Shown here in pieces: positions 13,495-21,816 of a DNA stretch of 64,000 bases. Every line of letters begins with the position of its first letter. Positions within the stretch are counted from its first letter, which is position 1. The position numbers were made by a program, and so were the translations under genes. Location: NCBI RefSeq assembly GCF_000022145.1, contig NC_011891.1, positions 4,756,501-4,820,500 of the forward strand. Reading direction: 5' to 3'. The notes beneath the pieces are model-generated. The model was given only the letters and a program-made list of their open reading frames with translations. It searched no databases and was not told where the DNA came from. Origin of the DNA: Anaeromyxobacter dehalogenans 2CP-1. GTDB taxonomy: Bacteria > Myxococcota > Myxococcia > Myxococcales > Anaeromyxobacteraceae.

Positions 13495-15120
13495 ATGACC
13501 CCGTCCCGCCGCCCCGCCGCGCTCCTCGCCGCCGCCCTCGCCGCGCTCGCGTGCGCGCACGCGCCCGCCGGATCCTCCGGCGCCGGCCCGGCCCGGGCCA
13601 CCGGCGCGCCGGCCGCGCCGTGGTGGAAGGGCGCGGTCTTCTACGAGGTGTTCGTGCGCAGCTTCGCGGACTCCGACGGCGACGGGAAGGGCGATCTCCG
13701 CGGCCTCACCGCGAAGCTCGACTACCTGAACGACGGCGATCCGGCCACCGCCACCGACCTCGGCGTGGACGCGATCTGGCTCATGCCGGTGTTCGCCTCG
13801 CCCAGCTACCACGGCTACGACGTCACCGATTACCTGAAGGTCAACCCCGACTACGGCACCGAGGCCGACCTCGACCGGCTCATCGCGGAGGCGCACCGGC
13901 GCGGCGTCCGCGTGGTCCTCGACCTCGTCCTCAACCACACCTCCGACCAGCACCCGTGGTTCCGCGAGTCGGCCTCCTCGCGCACCTCGCCGCGCCGCGA
14001 CTGGTACGTGTGGCGCGCGGACGATCCGGGCTGGACGCAGCCGTGGAACCCGTCGCAGGCCGCCTGGTACCGCCGCGGCGGCGAGTGGTACTACGCGATC
14101 TTCTGGAGCGGGATGCCGGACCTGAACTACCGGAACCCGGCCGTGCGCGAGGAGGCGAAGCGGATCGCGGCGCACTGGCTGGGGAAGGGCGTGGACGGGT
14201 TCCGCCTCGACGCCATCCGCCACCTCGTCGAGACCGGCCCGGGGGCGGGCCAGTCCGGCTCGCAGGAGAACCACGTCTTCCTGCGCGAGCTCGCGGCGGC
14301 GGTCCGTGCCGGAAAGCCGGACGCGGTCCTGGTGGGCGAGGTCTGGTCGGAGACCGACGACATCGCGCGGTACTACGGGGACGGGAAGGACGAGCTGCAG
14401 CTCCTGTTCGACTTCCCGCTCGCGAAGGCGATCGTGGAGGGGGTGGACGCGGGCGACGGCGGCTTCACCGCGCACGTGCTCCGCGAGGTCGCCGCGGCGT
14501 ATCCGCCCGGCGCGGTGGACGCGCCGTTCCTCACCAACCACGACCAGTTCCGGGTCGCGACGCAGCTCGCGAACGACGCCGGGAAGCTGCGGCTCGCGGC
14601 GGCGATCCTGCTCACGCTCCCCGGCGCGCCGTTCGTCTACTACGGCGAGGAGCTGGGGATGCAGAACGGCCCCGGCCGCGAGGACGAGTGGAAGCGGACG
14701 CCCATGCCCTGGGACCGCTCGGAGCAGGGCGGGTTCACCCGGGGTGACCCGTGGATGCCGCTCGGGCCGGGGCACGAGAGCGCGAACGTGGCGGTCGAGT
14801 CGAGCGATCCGGGGTCGCTGCTGTCGAGGTACCGGGCGCTCGTGCGCGCGCGGAAGGGGTCCGCGGCGCTCGCGCGCGGGGATGCGGTGCCGCTGTCGAC
14901 GCCGGGTTCGGCGCTCGCGTACGTGCGGCGGGTCGAGGGGGAGACGGTGCTGGTGGTGCACAACATGGGGGCGGGGCCGCTCGAGATCGGGGGGCTGGAG
15001 GCGCCGGGTGCGGTTGCGGAGGCGGTGTTCGTGGATCCTGGCGCGGCGCTGGTGCGGGACGGGACGGGGTGGCGGGTCGTGCTGCCGCCGCGGGCCTCCG
15101 GGGTTTGGAGGGTGAGGTAG
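13495..15120 (+). CDS. Alpha-amylase family (GH13) lipoprotein
   Basis: A 541-residue GH13 enzyme with a lipoprotein signal (LAALAC, cysteine near residue 21), so probably anchored to the outer or inner membrane facing outward. The four GH13 signature regions are present: DLVLNHTS, GFRLDAIRH with nucleophile D239, LVGEVWS with acid/base E282, and FLTNHDQ with D350. An N-terminal Asp-rich loop (DSDGDGKGD) may bind calcium. The C-terminal beta domain ends with ASGVWRVR. It likely cuts alpha-1,4-glucans to maltodextrins that feed the mal operon on the opposite strand nearby. CGGAGG upstream supports the start. Confidence 0.93.
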   Translation: MTPSRRPAALLAAALAALACAHAPAGSSGAGPARATGAPAAPWWKGAVFYEVFVRSFADSDGDGKGDLRGLTAKLDYLNDGDPATATDLGVDAIWLMPVFASPSYHGYDVTDYLKVNPDYGTEADLDRLIAEAHRRGVRVVLDLVLNHTSDQHPWFRESASSRTSPRRDWYVWRADDPGWTQPWNPSQAAWYRRGGEWYYAIFWSGMPDLNYRNPAVREEAKRIAAHWLGKGVDGFRLDAIRHLVETGPGAGQSGSQENHVFLRELAAAVRAGKPDAVLVGEVWSETDDIARYYGDGKDELQLLFDFPLAKAIVEGVDAGDGGFTAHVLREVAAAYPPGAVDAPFLTNHDQFRVATQLANDAGKLRLAAAILLTLPGAPFVYYGEELGMQNGPGREDEWKRTPMPWDRSEQGGFTRGDPWMPLGPGHESANVAVESSDPGSLLSRYRALVRARKGSAALARGDAVPLSTPGSALAYVRRVEGETVLVVHNMGAGPLEIGGLEAPGAVAEAVFVDPGAALVRDGTGWRVVLPPRASGVWRVR

Positions 15121-15589
15121 GGGGGCTTTGAAGGGCGCGGCGGGGGTGCGTGGCCGGAATGGGTTCGGAAGCGGAGCTGGAGGTCGGGCAGCGGGCTTGC
15201 GGGACGGGCCTCGCTGGCCGCGGCCGGCGACGGGGGATCGGCTTGCGAGAGGCCTGATGGCGGGGCGGGGCTGGCTTCCGCCGGGCGCGGCCGCGCTTCT
15301 CCGCTCATGGTGAGCCCCGTCGAACCATGAGCGGGATGCCGGGACCGAAGTCACGCTGAGTGACTGCTTGCAGCCCAACTGGAACGCGCTCCGCGGTTGA
15401 CGCTCCCTTCACTGTAAGACGATCCCGCGGTCTTGGGCGCACGGGAACCCTGCCCAGAACGCACTGCCTCTCGCCTGCGCCTCGCGCTCTCGTTCCGAGC
15501 GCGTTTGCGACCCTGCCCTCCCCTTCGCGTGCCTGGCGCCGAATGCGTGCGTTCGGGGAGGGCCCGGAAACGCGTGAGAGAGTGTCGAC
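15121..15589. other. Gene-free spacer before the HNH endonuclease
   Basis: No gene is supported in these 469 bases. The notable content is the hairpin repeat at 15301-15334. Downstream of it base composition is visibly lower in G+C than in the flanking genes. A TTGACG hexamer at 15397-15402 is followed by TAAGAC only 12 bases later, which is too close for a normal sigma-70 promoter. GAGAGAG 7 nt before ATG 15590 serves as ribosome site for the HNH gene. Confidence 0.5.
15301..15334. repeat. Hairpin repeat, copy 1 (left of HNH gene)
   Basis: The perfect 10-bp arms CCGCTCATGG (15301-15310) and CCATGAGCGG (15325-15334) enclose the 14-nt loop TGAGCCCCGTCGAA. The arms-plus-loop pattern (CCGCTC ... 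GAGCC ... GTCGA ... GAGCGG) recurs at 16635-16667 on the other side of the HNH gene, with matched compensating changes in the stem. It resembles the widely dispersed REP-like palindromes with a TGAGC-N-GTCGA core seen in proteobacteria. Confidence 0.65.
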
Positions 15590-16663
15590 ATGGGCACTGC
15601 GCGTGAACTCTCGGATCGGCTCGCCACCCTCCTACGCCGTGAGCGCTCGGCGCTCGCGGAGTTCCTGGTCGCGCTCGCGGGCTTCGACGCGAGGCGCGCG
15701 TGGGCGGAGCTGGGGTACGCCTCGCTCTTCCACTACCTGCATCGCGACCTCGGGCTGTCGAAGGGCTCGGCGCAGTACCGGAAGGTCGCGGCGGAGCTGA
15801 TCCAGGCGGTCCCGGCCATCGTCGAACCGCTGCGGGACGGGCGGCTGTGCTTCACGACCATCATCGAGGTGGCGCGGGTCGTCACGGCGGAGAACTGGGA
15901 GACGGTGCTGCCTCGGTTCTTCGGGCTGTCGCGGCACGAGGCGACCGAGGTCGTCGCGGCGCTCGCGCCGCACCCGGCGCCGCCGGTGCGGACGGTGCTC
16001 ACGGCGGTGCCTCGGGCGCCGGCTGGTTCAACTGTTGAACTGAATGTCCCTGCGGTGACTTTTGGTTCAACTGTTGAACCGACGGGCACGACGGTGGCGT
16101 CCAGTTCAACTGTTGAACTGACCGCCGCGGCGCACTCTCCCCGCGGCGCGACGGTCACACCGCTCACCGCGACCCTTCAGCGGCTTCATGTCACGGTAAG
16201 CGAACGTTTCGGGCGCAAGCTTGAGCGGCTGCGCGATCTTCGCCCGGATCTCTCCGACGACGCGCTCCTCGAGGCCGCGGTGGATCTGCTGCTGGCGAAG
16301 GCGGAGAAGCGGAAGGGCGGCGGAGCTCGTTCCTCGGACCGGCCTCGTGCCTCGGTCCGGCCTTCCCGCGACCCAGGCTACATCCCTGCCCACGTTCGCC
16401 GGGAGGTCTGGCGGCGCGACGGTGGGTGCTGCCAGTGGCGGCTCGCCAACGGCGAGATCTGCGGCTCCACGCATGCGCTGCAGCTCGACCACGTCGTGCC
16501 GCGCGCGCTGGGCGGGGAGTCCAGCGTGGGCAACCTTCGCGTGCTCTGCGCGGCGCACAACCTCGAGGCGGCGCGGCGGGTGTTCGGCGACGCGCTGATC
16601 GACGCGTACGCGCCGGGACGTCTGCACCGGGCTACCGCTCGTCCCGAGCCTGTCGAGGGATGA
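15590..16663 (+). CDS. HNH endonuclease with DUF222-like N-terminal region
   Basis: A 357-residue protein. The N-terminal helical part (1-135; AWAELGYASLFHYLHRDLGLSKGSAQYRK) matches the DUF222-like region that precedes HNH domains in many actinobacterial and myxobacterial proteins. The C-terminal HNH domain (about 265-340) has IPAHVRREVWRRDGGCCQW, ALQLDHVVPRALGGES and NLRVLCAAHNLEAAR, giving the H-D-H and N/H residues of the beta-beta-alpha metal finger. A Ser/Thr/Val-rich linker (about 143-185) contains three STVE[L/P] repeats encoded by palindromic DNA. The last codons (ARPEPVEG) are supplied by a hairpin repeat. It is presumably a nicking or double-strand endonuclease of mobile or defence type. 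It stands alone without a partner methylase. Confidence 0.85.
   Translation: MGTARELSDRLATLLRRERSALAEFLVALAGFDARRAWAELGYASLFHYLHRDLGLSKGSAQYRKVAAELIQAVPAIVEPLRDGRLCFTTIIEVARVVTAENWETVLPRFFGLSRHEATEVVAALAPHPAPPVRTVLTAVPRAPAGSTVELNVPAVTFGSTVEPTGTTVASSSTVELTAAAHSPRGATVTPLTATLQRLHVTVSERFGRKLERLRDLRPDLSDDALLEAAVDLLLAKAEKRKGGGARSSDRPRASVRPSRDPGYIPAHVRREVWRRDGGCCQWRLANGEICGSTHALQLDHVVPRALGGESSVGNLRVLCAAHNLEAARRVFGDALIDAYAPGRLHRATARPEPVEG
16026..16120. repeat. Three palindromes at exact 39-bp spacing inside the HNH gene
   Basis: Three inverted repeats share the core TTCAACTGTTGAA. Their centres lie at 16033, 16072 and 16111, each 39 bp apart. Perfect arms are 7 bp (16026-16040), 8 bp (16064-16080) and 9 bp (16102-16120), each around a single central T. 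In frame they encode the repeated tetrapeptide STVE followed by L or P. They are more A+T-rich than the gene around them. Confidence 0.9.
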
Positions 16664-16667
16664 GCGG
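16635..16667. repeat. Hairpin repeat, copy 2 (overlaps HNH stop codon)
   Basis: The arms CCGCTCGTCC (16635-16644) and GGATGAGCGG (16658-16667) pair over 10 positions with one G-T. The loop is CGAGCCTGTCGAG. The HNH stop codon (16661-16663) lies in the right arm. The core matches copy 1 at 15301-15334, so the two copies bracket the HNH gene. Confidence 0.65.
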
Positions 16668-16700
16668 GCGCGGTGGACACCACGGGGCGCGCGTGCTGTC

Positions 16701-16949
16701 ATGCCCGCCGCCATGGGTGGCATGGGCCGCACCGAGCTGTTCCTCGTCGTCCTGCTCGCGCTCGCCGTCGTCGGCGTGGCGTGGTTCCTGCGCACGGGCG
16801 CCTGGAAGCGCGGGCGGATCGGGATCGTCGCGGCCGCGGTGCTGGTGGGGCTGCTGCTGCTCACCCGGCGCGTGGGGTGGGGGGAGCTCGCCGTCGTGCT
16901 GGTGCTGGCGGGGATCCCGTTCTTCCTGCTGGCGCCGCGGCGGCGCTGA
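16701..16949 (+). CDS. Small membrane protein of unknown function
   Basis: An 82-residue product with two or three hydrophobic helices (TELFLVVLLALAVVGVAWFL, IGIVAAAVLVGLLLL, LAVVLVLAGIPFFLLA) and a basic end (PRRR). No Shine-Dalgarno sequence is obvious; ATGs at 16701, 16713 and 16722 are all possible starts. It ends 12 bp from the stop of an opposing lipoprotein gene. The hydrophobic pattern supports a real gene, but no family is recognised. Confidence 0.55.
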   Translation: MPAAMGGMGRTELFLVVLLALAVVGVAWFLRTGAWKRGRIGIVAAAVLVGLLLLTRRVGWGELAVVLVLAGIPFFLLAPRRR

Positions 16950-16961
16950 GGTCGGCGATCG

Positions 16962-17984
16962 CTACGGCCCGGTGCAGGTACCGTGGGGCGAGGCGAGCAT
17001 CATCAGCTTGCCGGAGAGCCGGTCGACGAACATCTGGTACCCCGTCTCGCAGCCAGGCGTCATCTCGAGGTACATGCCGGGCGATTGCGGCGAGCAGGTG
17101 GAGTCGGCCTGCACGCCGTACTGGAGCACGAGGGTCTCGCCGTTCGCGAGCGGGACGGCGGTCTCGGCCAGCACCTCGAACGCCTCCGGGTCCGTGCACG
17201 GGGTCCACTGGTACAGCGTGGCCGTGTGCTGGCGGTCGATCACGACCGACGACTCGATCCACAGATAGCGCTCCGACATGGGCGGCCCGGCCACGCGCTC
17301 GTCGAAGGCCACGATCTCCGCACGGCCCTCCGGCCCGAGGCCGGCGAGGTAGTCGTCCAGCCAGCTCGCCCCCGAGCCGCCTTCCTGCAGCGTCCGCACC
17401 GGGATCGCGATCCCCTGGTACGCACCGCCCGCGGGATCGGGCCCCGATCCGAGCGACCAGTGCACGATCCTCGCGCCCGAGGCGTCCGTGTCCACGGTCA
17501 GGGCCGCGTTCATCCACAGCTCGATGAAGTCGCGACCAGGATCCGAGATGTCGACGGGATCGGGCGCGAGGATCAGGGTGACGACGCGGCGGGTCCGCAA
17601 CACGCTCTCTGTGACGCGCTCCAGGCCGGTCGCCGGATCCACGTTGCCGACGCGCGCCACCCGCTCGCCTCCGTCGGCAGAGCGGATCACGATGCGGACG
17701 TTCGTCCCCTCGCTCGTGTCGGAGTAGCGGTCGAGCATGGGGACCCAGGCGTGTCCGGTGTAGGAGCCGCTGCCGGCTCCGAACGGCTGGTAGTCGACGT
17801 CGGTGACCACGTACGGCAGGGTCACTGCCTGCGTATCCACGATCTCCCACTCGGCGCAGCCGCAGGCTCCGCCGTGGCGCTCGGCCCGGACGCAGCCGGC
17901 GGGGGCCGCGCAGTCCCCCGTGCTGCAGCCGGAGAGGCCGGTGGCGACGGCCGAGAGCAGGGCGAGAGCGGGGAGCGCACGCAT
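16962..17984 (-). CDS. Lipoprotein of unknown function
   Basis: A 340-residue exported lipoprotein: MRALPALALLSAVATGLSGC has a clear LSGC lipobox. A cysteine-rich start (CSTGDCAAPAGCVRAERHGGACGCAEW) may hold disulfides at the mature N-terminus. The rest is beta-rich with many acidic and aromatic residues (WVPMLDRYSDTSEGTNVRIVIRS, DFIELWMNAALTVDTDASG). No enzyme motif is seen. The ATG at 17984 begins the signal peptide; the frame upstream is not plausible as protein. It lies after the intrinsic terminator of the mal operon, so it is probably transcribed separately. Confidence 0.7.
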   Translation of the reverse strand: MRALPALALLSAVATGLSGCSTGDCAAPAGCVRAERHGGACGCAEWEIVDTQAVTLPYVVTDVDYQPFGAGSGSYTGHAWVPMLDRYSDTSEGTNVRIVIRSADGGERVARVGNVDPATGLERVTESVLRTRRVVTLILAPDPVDISDPGRDFIELWMNAALTVDTDASGARIVHWSLGSGPDPAGGAYQGIAIPVRTLQEGGSGASWLDDYLAGLGPEGRAEIVAFDERVAGPPMSERYLWIESSVVIDRQHTATLYQWTPCTDPEAFEVLAETAVPLANGETLVLQYGVQADSTCSPQSPGMYLEMTPGCETGYQMFVDRLSGKLMMLASPHGTCTGP

Positions 17985-18050
17985 CGGAGGGCACCTTTCG
18001 CTGGAAGCTTTGGCGCCACCGTACCCCGTCACACGCTACGTGAGAACACC

Positions 18051-18081
18051 CAAAGAGAAACGGCCGGGTCGCCCCGGCCGT
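18051..18081 (-). terminator. Intrinsic terminator of the mal operon
   Basis: On the minus strand, 9-bp arms (ACGGCCGGG at 18060-18068 against 18073-18081) with a 4-nt loop are followed directly by TTTCTCTTTG. This is a hairpin plus T-rich tail 27 bp after the stop of the PUD gene, the clearest Rho-independent terminator in the window. Confidence 0.85.
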
Positions 18082-18107
18082 CCCCCCTGCGTCGATCCGT
18101 CGCGCGG

Positions 18108-18590
18108 CTACTTCTTCATCGCCTTCTCGGCGTCCGCCTTCGACGTGTAGACCTTGCAGTCGCCCGAGACGACCCAGGCCTCCTTGGAGTCCTTGATCAT
18201 CCAGAACATGTCCTTGTTGCACTGATCCTTCTTGTCGCCCTTGTGGATGATGTAGTTCACCCGGCCGTTCTCGTACTCGCTCGCCGGGATCGTCCAGAAG
18301 ACGCCGAAGTCGTCCTTGCCGCTCGGCTGCATGGGCTTGAACCAGGTCACCCCCTTCAGCGGACGGTCCGACATCTGCTTCGCCGCCCACTCGTCCGACG
18401 CCTCGGACTTCGCCTGGAAGCTCTCCCACGTGTGGAGCGCCCAGCCGTCGTAGCTGCCGTCGGCGCGGTGGTAGTGGAGCGTGACGTTGTCACCTGCGGC
18501 CGCCGCCTTCTCCTCGGCCGCCGCCGGCCCCGCGAACCCCATCACGGCGGCGATCAGGCCGGCCGCGAGCATTTCGACGATACGCTTCAT
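18108..18590 (-). CDS. Exported PUD/CBM41-type starch-binding protein
   Basis: A 160-residue protein with a signal peptide (MKRIVEMLAAGLIAAVMGFAGPAAA) and one pullulanase-associated (PUD, CBM41-like) domain. NVTLHYHRADGSYDGWALHTWE, FGVFWTIPA and VNYIIHKGDKKD are the conserved strands with the tryptophans that stack on glucan rings. It has no catalytic domain, so it is probably a periplasmic or surface alpha-glucan binder serving the transporter. AGGAGG upstream decides the start at 18590 over the ATG at 18608. It is the last gene of the mal operon, 88 bp after lamB, and is followed by the terminator. Confidence 0.85.
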   Translation of the reverse strand: MKRIVEMLAAGLIAAVMGFAGPAAAEEKAAAAGDNVTLHYHRADGSYDGWALHTWESFQAKSEASDEWAAKQMSDRPLKGVTWFKPMQPSGKDDFGVFWTIPASEYENGRVNYIIHKGDKKDQCNKDMFWMIKDSKEAWVVSGDCKVYTSKADAEKAMKK

Positions 18591-18678
18591 GACGGTTCCC
18601 TCCTGCACTGACTGTAATCGGCGAGGCCGCCGAGGCCGGGGGAACCTGCCCCCCGGCCCCGCCGGTGATGCGCCTCGG

Positions 18679-20004
18679 CTAGAACCAGGTCTCGAGCTGG
18701 GCGCCGAAGGTGACGCCGTGCTTCTTGTCGCCGAAGACCCTCGACGGACCGTTGCCGTTCGGGCCCGAGTAGTACACGGCGTTCCAGCTCTGCAGGAAGC
18801 CGGCCTCGGCGGTGTTCCAGTTCGCGTAGGTCACGAACATCCGGAGCTCCGGACGGACGAAGAAGGCGCCGCCGGGCCCGGGGGCCGGCGAGAGGGTCGG
18901 CGCGAACGACGCCGTGAACAGCTTCGCCTCGTCGGTCGGCGGATCCTTCGGCTTGAAGGACTGGTAACCGACCTCGGCCTGCAGCTTGAAGTAGTCGTTC
19001 ACGTGGTAGACCGGGCGCGCGCCGAGCGACCAGGTCTTGAAGCTGTCGAACGCGCCGTCGCCGCCGTACTGGTGCGAGACGTCCTCGTAGACGAACGCGA
19101 GCATGCCGGAGAAGAGCGAGTTCGGCTGCACGACCATCTGCTCCACGATGCGCCAGCGCTCCGCCTTGTCGCTGTTCTGCGGCTCGGGGTAGGCGGTCAT
19201 CGGCGCGATGGTGCCCGTGGCGTACTGGACTGCGAGCTTGTTGAAACCGCCCAGCAGGCCCGGCTGCACGTGCTGCAGGGTGAACATCGGGCTCACCTTC
19301 TGCACGTCGGCGCCGCGCGGGCTGCCGCTGTTGATGGCCAGCTCCGCGCCGACCTCGAGGTTGCCGCCAAAGAAGAACGGGATCGAGTAGATGCGCAGGT
19401 CGGGCCGCCACACGGCGGTCTTGTCGTTGCGATCGTACCCGAGGCCCCAGCCACCCTTGTTCTGCAGCACCGCGAACGCGACCTTGGCGAAGCCGGCCAG
19501 GTCCACGTCCTCGATGCCGGCGCCCTGGCCCGAGGCGTCCCAGTAGAAGAAGTCGAGGATGTGGAGGTCGTTGCGGCGGTAGTACCGGTTGCCGACCCAC
19601 ACCGCCGCGCCGCCCATGAAGGGCAGGTTCTTCGCGATGATGTAGTTCTGCCGCAGCGCGAGCTCGTTGATGGCGGTGTCGCCGCCGCTGTTGTTGTTGA
19701 GCGGCTCCGCGTTCCGGAGGCCGCCGGTCTTGTAGTGCAGCATGCCGACGTAGTCGAACTGCACGCCGCTGCGATCCCGGTACAGCGTCTGGCCGAACTC
19801 GAGCTCGGCGTAGGTCTCGCACTCGTTGCCGAGGCGGAACTTGTAGCCGACCGGCGCGGTCAGGAAGCAGACCTGGTTGCCGCCGTCCTCGTTGCCGCCG
19901 ATGCCGGTGCGCAGGTACCCGTGAAGCTCGACCGCCTGCGCCGGGATCGCCGTGAAGGCGATCGCCGCCGCGAGGATGCCGACCAACGTCTTTCTGGCGT
20001 TCAT
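18679..20004 (-). CDS. lamB: Maltoporin (LamB-type outer-membrane porin)
   Basis: A 441-residue protein with a signal peptide ending AIPAQA, followed by VELHGYLRTGIG, the typical start of LamB porins. The body is alternating beta strands with aromatic girdles, and the chain ends QLETWF with the terminal phenylalanine needed for BAM assembly. LRQNYIIAKNLPFMGGAAVWVGNRYYRRNDLHILDFFYWDASG is the conserved LamB segment. It is expected to form 18-stranded trimers that pass maltodextrins across the outer membrane. It lies between the glucodextranase-domain gene and the PUD gene in the mal operon. AGGGAG before the ATG supports the start. Confidence 0.92.
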   Translation of the reverse strand: MNARKTLVGILAAAIAFTAIPAQAVELHGYLRTGIGGNEDGGNQVCFLTAPVGYKFRLGNECETYAELEFGQTLYRDRSGVQFDYVGMLHYKTGGLRNAEPLNNNSGGDTAINELALRQNYIIAKNLPFMGGAAVWVGNRYYRRNDLHILDFFYWDASGQGAGIEDVDLAGFAKVAFAVLQNKGGWGLGYDRNDKTAVWRPDLRIYSIPFFFGGNLEVGAELAINSGSPRGADVQKVSPMFTLQHVQPGLLGGFNKLAVQYATGTIAPMTAYPEPQNSDKAERWRIVEQMVVQPNSLFSGMLAFVYEDVSHQYGGDGAFDSFKTWSLGARPVYHVNDYFKLQAEVGYQSFKPKDPPTDEAKLFTASFAPTLSPAPGPGGAFFVRPELRMFVTYANWNTAEAGFLQSWNAVYYSGPNGNGPSRVFGDKKHGVTFGAQLETWF

Positions 20005-20092
20005 GTGATCTCCCTGGTGATGCTCCCGTGCTGCTCCAGCGGGCCGTGCCGGCCCCGCCCTCCTCCCACTCGCTGCCGCCTTCCCTCCCCCG

Positions 20093-20896
20093 CTACTTGC
20101 GGACCAGCGTCAGCGTGGCCGGCTTCTTCACCGTGCCGTCCGCGTTGCACTCGTAGGCGAGCATCTCGTGCTGCGCCGCGATCTCCGACTTGTCGCCCAC
20201 CGCCTTGCCCGCGAGCACGTCGATCACGTGCGGATCGCAGTCGGTGTCGGTGCCGCCGCCGAAGCGGTGCTGGCCCTCGTACTCGTTCACCTTGCGGGTG
20301 AGCAGGTCGGTCTTGTCCGGGAAGCCCTCGTTCGACTGCATCAGGACCTGGTAGCCCCACCTCGCGATGGAGCCCTCGCCCAGGTCCTTCTTGCTCACCG
20401 TGCCGGTGATGGTGCGGCCCTTCCCGATGGTCTCGTCGGGCACCACGATGGCGGCGAGCAGGTCGGCCGCCTTCTGCTTCGCCTCCGAGCGCACGCGGCC
20501 CGCCGGCTGCGGCGAGAGGATCACCACCTTGTTCCAGGCGGAGTCCTTGGCGAACACGACGTTGGTGCCGGGCAGCCCCTTGGTGAAGCTCGGGCCCTTG
20601 CCGGTCTGGACGTGGATGAACGCCATCTGCACCGAGAAGTTCGCCGGCGCGGGCATGCCCCACGGGTCCTCGAGGTCGGAGTTCACCGTGATCTCGAAGG
20701 TGACCTTGTCGCCCTTCTCGGTGACCTCGAGCTGCGTGAGGTCGAACGAGCCGGCCTTGTACACGGGGTCGGTCGGGTAGACGTACTTGCCGGGCCCGTT
20801 GTCGTCGCCGACCGGATCCTTGAACACGACCTCCTGCGCCGCGGCGGTGGTGGCCGCGAGGGCGGCGAGCGCTGCCAGCACGAGACGGTGAATCAT
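20093..20896 (-). CDS. Exported glucodextranase C-terminal-domain (DOMON-like) protein
   Basis: A 267-residue protein with a signal peptide (MIHRLVLAALAALAATTAAAQ). It begins VVFKDPVGDDNGPGKYVYPTDPVYKAGSFDLTQLEVTEKGDKVTFEITV, the hallmark of the C-terminal binding domain of glucodextranases and amylopullulanases, here free of any catalytic domain. This fold is thought to bind alpha-glucans or the cell surface. GGAGGAG before ATG 20896 sets the start. It lies 38 bp after malG in the mal operon, so a role as substrate-capturing accessory protein is the natural inference. Confidence 0.8.
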   Translation of the reverse strand: MIHRLVLAALAALAATTAAAQEVVFKDPVGDDNGPGKYVYPTDPVYKAGSFDLTQLEVTEKGDKVTFEITVNSDLEDPWGMPAPANFSVQMAFIHVQTGKGPSFTKGLPGTNVVFAKDSAWNKVVILSPQPAGRVRSEAKQKAADLLAAIVVPDETIGKGRTITGTVSKKDLGEGSIARWGYQVLMQSNEGFPDKTDLLTRKVNEYEGQHRFGGGTDTDCDPHVIDVLAGKAVGDKSEIAAQHEMLAYECNADGTVKKPATLTLVRK

Positions 20897-20934
20897 GGTT
20901 CGACTCCTCCGAGTGCCGCGGGACGCGGCGTGGT

Positions 20935-21816
20935 TCAGCCCTTCACGCTGCCGGCGGTGAGGCCGGACACGAGGTACTTCTGGAGGTACAGGAACAGCAC
21001 CACGACCGGGATCGACACGATGATCGAGCCGGCCGCGAAGTACCCCCACTGCTGCGAGAACCCGCCGACGAAGAAGCGCAGGCCGACGGGGGCCGTGTAC
21101 ATCTCCTCCTTGTCCATGAACGTCGCCGCGAGGATGAACTCGTTCCACGCGGTCATGAACGAGAACAGCGCGGTGATGGCGATGGCCGGCTTCGCGAGCG
21201 GCACCACCACCGTCCAGAAGACCCGCGCCGGACCGGCGCCCTCGATGATGGCCGCCTCCTCCAGCTCGCGCGGGATGGTGTCGAAGTAGCCCTTCAGCAT
21301 CCACACGCAGAACGGGATGGCGGTGGTGGCGTAGGTGAGCACCAGCCCGATGCGCGTCGAGCCGAGCCCCAGCCACTTCACGATGATGATGTAGAGCGGG
21401 ATGAGCATCAGCGTGCCGGGGAACATCTGCGACACGAGAAACGACATCATCCCGGTGCGCCGCCCGGGGAAGCGGAAGCGCGAGAACGCGTAGGCGGCGG
21501 TGGACGCCAGGAACACCCCCAGCACCGTCGTGGCGGCCGACACGATCACGCTGTTCAGCATCCAGCGGCCGAACGGCTGGTCGCCGAACACCGCGGTGAA
21601 GTTCGCCGCGCTGAAGCGCTCCGGCCACGGGATCACCGCCCGGAGCAGATCGAGCTTGCCAGGGTCCGCGGGCAGCGACGCCAGCGCCAGGCTCTGCCCG
21701 CCGGAGAGCGCGATGCTGATCACCCAGAGCAGCGGGTAGACGGTGACGAGCACCATCCCCACCAGCACGGCGTGCAGGATCCAGTGCGGGATCCGCTCCT
21801 CGCGGCGCGACGCCAT
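20935..21816 (-). CDS. malG: Maltodextrin ABC transporter permease MalG
   Basis: A 293-residue inner-membrane permease of the MalG family with six predicted helices. The EAA loop that contacts the ATPase reads EEAAIIEGAGPARVFWTVVVPLAKPAI. MMSFLVSQMFPGTLMLIPLYIIIVKWLGLGSTRIGLVLTYATTAIPFCVWMLKGYFD and the C-terminal YLQKYLVSGLTAGSVKG are typical of MalG. Its ATG shares a base with the MalF stop (TGATG), so translation is coupled. It pairs with MalF to form the channel. Confidence 0.93.
   Translation of the reverse strand: MASRREERIPHWILHAVLVGMVLVTVYPLLWVISIALSGGQSLALASLPADPGKLDLLRAVIPWPERFSAANFTAVFGDQPFGRWMLNSVIVSAATTVLGVFLASTAAYAFSRFRFPGRRTGMMSFLVSQMFPGTLMLIPLYIIIVKWLGLGSTRIGLVLTYATTAIPFCVWMLKGYFDTIPRELEEAAIIEGAGPARVFWTVVVPLAKPAIAITALFSFMTAWNEFILAATFMDKEEMYTAPVGLRFFVGGFSQQWGYFAAGSIIVSIPVVVLFLYLQKYLVSGLTAGSVKG

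Noticed and set aside
15397-15420. Sigma-70 promoter TTGACG/TAAGAC before the HNH gene
   Set aside because: Spacing is only 12 bp.
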